From the NCBI RefSeq assembly GCF_900105385.1, contig NZ_LT629772.1, positions 5,518,001 through 5,582,000 on the forward strand: a DNA stretch of 64,000 nucleotides, read 5' to 3'. Below the pieces are notes generated by a model, which searched no databases, was not told the origin of the DNA, and saw only the letters and a program-made list of their open reading frames with translations. Positions within the stretch are counted from its first letter, which is position 1; every line of letters starts with the position of its first letter. The position numbers were made by a program, and so were the translations under genes. Below are positions 60,998 to 64,000 of the stretch, piece by piece. Origin of the DNA: Microlunatus soli. Lineage in GTDB: Bacteria; Actinomycetota; Actinomycetes; Propionibacteriales; Propionibacteriaceae.

Positions 60998-61399
60998 TCA
61001 GGTCGCGACCAGCTCGATCTCGAACCCGTACGCGTTCTCCAAATACGCCGCGTAATGATCCGGTCCACCGGCATGCGGATGTCGATCGCCGAACAACACC
61101 GACCATCCATGATCACCGCACGCGGCCGTGATCGCGTCCACGGCGTCCCGGGTGGTGTTCAGCGCCAGGTGATTGACACCGGCCCTGGTCCGGTCGAAGA
61201 CGTCAGTCGCCAGATCCGGTGACTCCTCGATCACCAGGTAACTGCCGTCGGGCGCGCGCCAGGACCGACCGTGTTGCCAGTCCTGATAGGGCGTCCACCC
61301 CAGACGCTCGAACAGCCAGTCCCAGGCGGGGAGCTGGTCACCGAGATCGTGCAGCCAGAGCTCGACATGATGGAAGCCGGAGACGGTACCGTCGTTCAC
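60998..61399 (-). CDS. VOC/glyoxalase-like protein
   Basis: 133 residues. A single vicinal-oxygen-chelate module: VSGFHHVELWLHDL (metal His), YLVIEESPDL, RAGVNHLALNTTRDAVDAI (second His) and GPDHYAAYLENAYGFEIELV (Glu near the end). Glyoxalase/dioxygenase-like fold; the substrate is not identifiable. Divergent from another VOC gene 47 bases away. Confidence 0.87.
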   Translation of the reverse strand: MNDGTVSGFHHVELWLHDLGDQLPAWDWLFERLGWTPYQDWQHGRSWRAPDGSYLVIEESPDLATDVFDRTRAGVNHLALNTTRDAVDAITAACGDHGWSVLFGDRHPHAGGPDHYAAYLENAYGFEIELVAT

Positions 61400-61446
61400 A
61401 CCACCATCATGGCCGATCCGGTGCCAACCACGGGAAGTTGATCACG

Positions 61447-61857
61447 GTGAAAACGATCTTGGTCTCCTACCGGGTCAGCGATCGGGACCGATCGCTGACC
61501 TTCTACACGACGCTGGGCTATCTCGAGGTCGGTCGGGTCGACGTCGAGACCGCCGAGCTGGTGATGCTTCGGCTGCCGGACGAGTCCTCGGTATCGCTGG
61601 AGCTGGTGTGTCGGCCCAGCGGCGGCCCGATCTCGGGGGAGTCCGGCTTCGATCATCTGGCGATCGAGGTGGACGATCTCGTCCGGACCAGGGCCCGGTT
61701 GGTCGCCGGTGGTCTGAAGCCGACACCGATCGGGCATCCCGGTGGACCCGACGGGCCGACGACCTGTTTCGTCACCGATCCGGACGGCTACCGGATCGAG
61801 CTGGTCCAGTGGCCGGACGGCAGCAAGGGTGGAATGACCGAAGCCGACTTCGACTGA
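61447..61857 (+). CDS. VOC-family protein (lactoylglutathione-lyase-like)
   Basis: 136 residues from a GTG at 61447. VKTILVSYRVSDRDRSLTFYTTLGYLEVGRV, then SGESGFDHLAIEVDDLVRTRARLVAGGL and TTCFVTDPDGYRIELVQWPDG are the two betaalphabetabetabeta modules of glyoxalase-like proteins, with Glu in SLELVC and in YRIELV. Possibly methylglyoxal or other detoxification; not certain. Followed 28 bases later by a nucleotidyltransferase. Confidence 0.88.
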   Translation: MKTILVSYRVSDRDRSLTFYTTLGYLEVGRVDVETAELVMLRLPDESSVSLELVCRPSGGPISGESGFDHLAIEVDDLVRTRARLVAGGLKPTPIGHPGGPDGPTTCFVTDPDGYRIELVQWPDGSKGGMTEADFD

Positions 61858-61885
61858 TCGGCGGAGCGGCCGTTACGGTGCTGCC

Positions 61886-62788
61886 ATGGCGAACTCCGGT
61901 GCAGGCTCGGTGGGGCAGCAGGACAAGATCATCGATCAGTTGGTGGCCTGGGGTGAGCGACGCGCCGACGTTGCTGCCCTGATCCTGACCAGCACCCGGG
62001 CGATCCCGGGTGGGCACACCGACGCGTACTCCGACTACGACGTGATCGCCGTCGTCGAAGGCGTCGAGGCGATGGTCAGCGACACCGGCTGGCTGGCGGA
62101 GTTCGGTGAGGTGTTGATCGACTACTGGGATCCGGTCGAGAGCGACGCCGCGACCGGAGCCGTGCAGGTCGGCAACATCACCAACTACGTCGACGGTCTC
62201 AAGATCGACTTCAGTCTGTGGAATGCCCGCTACTTCACCGAGCTGACTTCCGGTCCACGAGCCGATCCCGAACTGGACGCCGGTCATCGGGTGCTGCTGG
62301 ACAAGAGCGGCCTGACCGCCGGCCTGCCGGCGCCGACCTATCGGTCCTACATACCGCGGCGCCCCGATGAGGCCGGCTACCAGCGGTTGATCACCGACTT
62401 CCTGATCGGCGTCCCGTACGTGGCCAAGGGGTTGCTGCGCGACGAACTGCTGCCCACCAAGTGGGTGCTCGACTTCGACATGCGCTTCAACTACCTGGTG
62501 CCGATGATCGAATGGCGGGTGCAGTGCGACCACGACTGGTCACTGAAGTCGGGCAATCTCGGGAAGGGGCTGAAGCAGCACCTGCCGCCGAGCATCTGGC
62601 AGGCGATGGAGAACACCTTCACCGGCGCCGATCCGGAGGCCAACTGGACGGCTCTGTTCGCGATGATCGATCTGTTCGCCACCATCGCCCGCGAGGTGGC
62701 CGAGCATCTGGGCTACCGCTATCCCGGTGATCTGATCGCCAACGTCACCGAGCATGCTCGCCGGATGCGGGCCGGGGACTTCGGCTGA
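61886..62788 (+). CDS. ANT(6)-like nucleotidyltransferase (aminoglycoside 6-adenylyltransferase family)
   Basis: 300 residues. The nucleotidyltransferase core is AALILTSTRAIPGGHTDAYSDYDVIAVVEG (SDYD aspartates for Mg), then YVDGLKIDFSLWNARYF, with the long C-terminal helical half DMRFNYLVPMIEWRVQCDHDW and LPPSIWQAMENTF typical of the AadE/ANT(6) family. The family transfers AMP to streptomycin; chromosomal members in environmental actinobacteria may have other substrates, so resistance is not shown. Convergent with the lamin-tail gene across a hairpin. Confidence 0.88.
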   Translation: MANSGAGSVGQQDKIIDQLVAWGERRADVAALILTSTRAIPGGHTDAYSDYDVIAVVEGVEAMVSDTGWLAEFGEVLIDYWDPVESDAATGAVQVGNITNYVDGLKIDFSLWNARYFTELTSGPRADPELDAGHRVLLDKSGLTAGLPAPTYRSYIPRRPDEAGYQRLITDFLIGVPYVAKGLLRDELLPTKWVLDFDMRFNYLVPMIEWRVQCDHDWSLKSGNLGKGLKQHLPPSIWQAMENTFTGADPEANWTALFAMIDLFATIAREVAEHLGYRYPGDLIANVTEHARRMRAGDFG

Positions 62789-62799
62789 CGGCCGACCGA

Positions 62800-62827
62800 C
62801 GCCGGGCCGGGGAAGATTGGCCCGGCG
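62800..62827. terminator. GC-rich hairpin between convergent genes
   Basis: CGCCGGGCC and GGCCCGGCG (9-base perfect stem) flank a 10-base loop; a shorter CCGAC/GTCGG pair flanks it. It lies between the convergent nucleotidyltransferase and lamin-tail genes, as a bidirectional terminator would. Confidence 0.7.
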
Positions 62828-62843
62828 GAGGTCGGGAGAGCAG

Positions 62844-63308
62844 TCAGCAGGTCACGTACGCCTTGGAATGCTTTCTGGGGAAGGTGCAGGTGTCCAACCG
62901 GCTTCCCCTGGTGTTCAGCAGGTAGGCGGTGTCGGTGGTGTTGTTCCAGACGTACCAGCGCTGCTTCCAGTAGAGGTGGCTGCCGGTGTTGGTGCCTCGG
63001 CCGGTGTGCACGGTCACACTCCTGCGGGCCTTGAGCACGAAGCCCTTCGGGAAGACGAAGGTGTGACCGGCCTTGTCCTTGATCTTGTAGCCGGCGATCT
63101 TGATCTTGCTCGAGCCGGTGTTCTTGACCACGACGTACTCGGCGTTCAGCGACTTGTTCGAGCCTCGGTCGGTGCCGGGCGAATCCGCGTACAGCTTGGT
63201 GAACCGCAGCTTCGAGGCTGCATCGGCGTTCGACGTGGTCGCGATCAGCGACCCCGAGACCAGACCGGCGACGACCAAGAGGCTCGCCAGGGCGCGCAGG
63301 AACTTCAT
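62844..63308 (-). CDS. Secreted lamin-tail-domain (LTD) protein
   Basis: 154 residues from the ATG at 63308. A signal peptide (FLRALASLLVVAGLVSGSLIATTSNADA) precedes an Ig-like lamin-tail domain: KLRFTKLYADSPGTDRGSNKSLNAEYVVVKNTGSSKIKIAGYKIKDKAGHTFVFPKGF, and HTGRGTNTGSHLYWKQRWYVWNNTTDTAYLLNTRG. The domain is common in secreted actinobacterial proteins, often alongside nucleases or adhesins; here it stands alone. Function unknown. Cysteines near the C-terminus (LDTCTF, YVTC) may form a disulfide. Confidence 0.9.
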   Translation of the reverse strand: MKFLRALASLLVVAGLVSGSLIATTSNADAASKLRFTKLYADSPGTDRGSNKSLNAEYVVVKNTGSSKIKIAGYKIKDKAGHTFVFPKGFVLKARRSVTVHTGRGTNTGSHLYWKQRWYVWNNTTDTAYLLNTRGSRLDTCTFPRKHSKAYVTC

Positions 63309-63506
63309 GGGACCCCCACGATGATGAGAAACCAGTGATGGATCGACCGTTTCGGACGGGCAAGCACCGGGACATGGCCACATCAGAGGTGGCCGGTGGA
63401 TGGCGTCGTGGTCGACGATCAGAACAGTAGCGGTGATCACACCACCGCGCGGCCGATTCGCGATGATCGGGACCTGCGGCCCTAGGTCCGGATCAGTGAA
63501 GGTCGG

Positions 63507-64000
63507 TCAGCAGTGCGGAGCGGCTCCCGGTCGCCCGTTCGGCTCCGAACTCGAGCCGTCGACCGAGCCCGCGCCCCGCCGACCGCGGCTGCACAGGAAC
63601 GGGTAGAACCAGGCGCGGAACCGCGGATCATGCATCAGTGCGCGGTAGCGGGTCAGGTCGGCCTCGGTCAGCCCGGTGGCGAGCAACGGATCGTGCAACT
63701 GGCGGATGTAGTTCAGACTCAACAGACAGCCGGAGCTGCCACCGGCGCTGGTATGGGTGTATTCCACCGTCTCGACGTCCCGCAGACCGACACGGAGCAT
63801 CGCCTGATCGACCTGCCGCGCCCACTCGTAGGAGATCCCGACACCTCGGCCGATGATGTTGTGGGCGGCATGCTGGACCCGGCGGAACACTTCGGTGTCC
63901 TCCGGGCTGGGGGAGGACAGGATCGTCGTCTGCGGCCCGGTCCACTCGCCGATCACCAGCCAGCCGCCGGGCGCCAGGGCGTCGACCAGGCTCTGCAGGA
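63507..64000 (-). CDS. SAM-dependent methyltransferase, C-terminal part (runs off the window)
   Basis: At least 164 residues. Reading continues unbroken to base 64000 with LQSLVDALAPGGWLVIGEW, the post-SAM-motif strand of class I methyltransferases. Then EDTEVFRRVQHAAHNIIGRGVGISYEWARQVDQAMLRVGLRDVETVEY and a C-terminal helical region ending SRGRRGAGSVDGSSSEPNG. The N-terminus with the SAM-binding loop is missing. Substrate unknown. The stop lies past a small GGACCT/AGGTCC hairpin at 63470-63489, which may end the transcript; the 63309-63506 gap otherwise shows no gene. Confidence 0.85.
   Translation of the reverse strand, partial: LQSLVDALAPGGWLVIGEWTGPQTTILSSPSPEDTEVFRRVQHAAHNIIGRGVGISYEWARQVDQAMLRVGLRDVETVEYTHTSAGGSSGCLLSLNYIRQLHDPLLATGLTEADLTRYRALMHDPRFRAWFYPFLCSRGRRGAGSVDGSSSEPNGRPGAAPHC

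Noticed and set aside
1-64000. CRISPR arrays, tRNA, rRNA, insertion sequences, prophage
   Set aside because: No regularly spaced direct repeats of 28-37 bases, no cloverleaf, no ribosomal RNA motifs, no transposase, integrase or phage structural genes were found.

Overview
The window is high-GC DNA with actinobacterial traits: many GTG starts, ATGA/TGATG/GTGA stop-start overlaps, short or absent leaders, a DUF222/HNH gene, Tat-type lipoproteins, sugar ABC transporters encoded without their ATPase, and an ECF42-type sigma/DGPF pair. A soil- or plant-associated member of the Propionibacteriales (Microlunatus-like) would fit, but that placement is inference. No rRNA, tRNA, CRISPR array, insertion sequence or prophage was recognised.

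Left part (1-21 kb): an ASCH-like protein, a LacI regulator, MmcQ/YjbR, ACT-domain malic enzyme and YqgE. Then kdpDE without kdpFABC, divergent from an RpiR regulator followed by murQ (MurNAc-6-P recycling). A DedA protein is divergent from a TPP riboswitch that heads ykoEDC (thiamine-related ECF transporter). A membrane protein and a TetR regulator share an intergenic region with two matching operators. A Tat-exported PhoD phosphatase (3' frameshift), a serine hydrolase, a small YdeI protein, a DNA alkylation repair protein and a DUF222/HNH protein (frameshifted N-terminal extension) follow.

Middle part (21-40 kb): a truncated phosphotransferase; a mannoside locus (GH130 divergent from LacI, SBP and two permeases) with two matching operators; an HtrA-like protease; an acyl-CoA synthetase; and a five-gene homoprotocatechuate-type meta-cleavage operon (FAH-RraA fusion, GntR, DapA-like, HpaE, HpaD) divergent from an MHS transporter, with a TPP enzyme beyond it. 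The operon lacks the usual separate isomerase, hydratase and HpaI aldolase, which makes it the best candidate for a rewired pathway.

Right part (40-64 kb): a three-gene hydrolase operon; MarR divergent from an MFS pump and an isochorismatase-like protein; a second sugar ABC operon divergent from a GHL10 glycosyl hydrolase; cysDN; a Phd/PIN toxin-antitoxin pair behind a 24-bp perfect palindrome; a frameshifted ECF42 sigma gene with its DGPF partner and a PNPOx-like protein; a DUF4097 lipoprotein; an orphan Tat lipoprotein SBP with an FAD oxidoreductase and a divergent LacI; two VOC proteins; an ANT(6)-like nucleotidyltransferase; a lamin-tail protein; and a methyltransferase cut by the window edge.

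Recurring themes are divergent regulator/target pairs with readable palindromic operators, structured inverted repeats between genes, and three single-base frame disruptions, two of them next to C/G runs and the third close to one, which may be assembly errors. Bases 1-81 hold no recognisable gene (a frame ending in TGA at 16-18 could be the tail of one).
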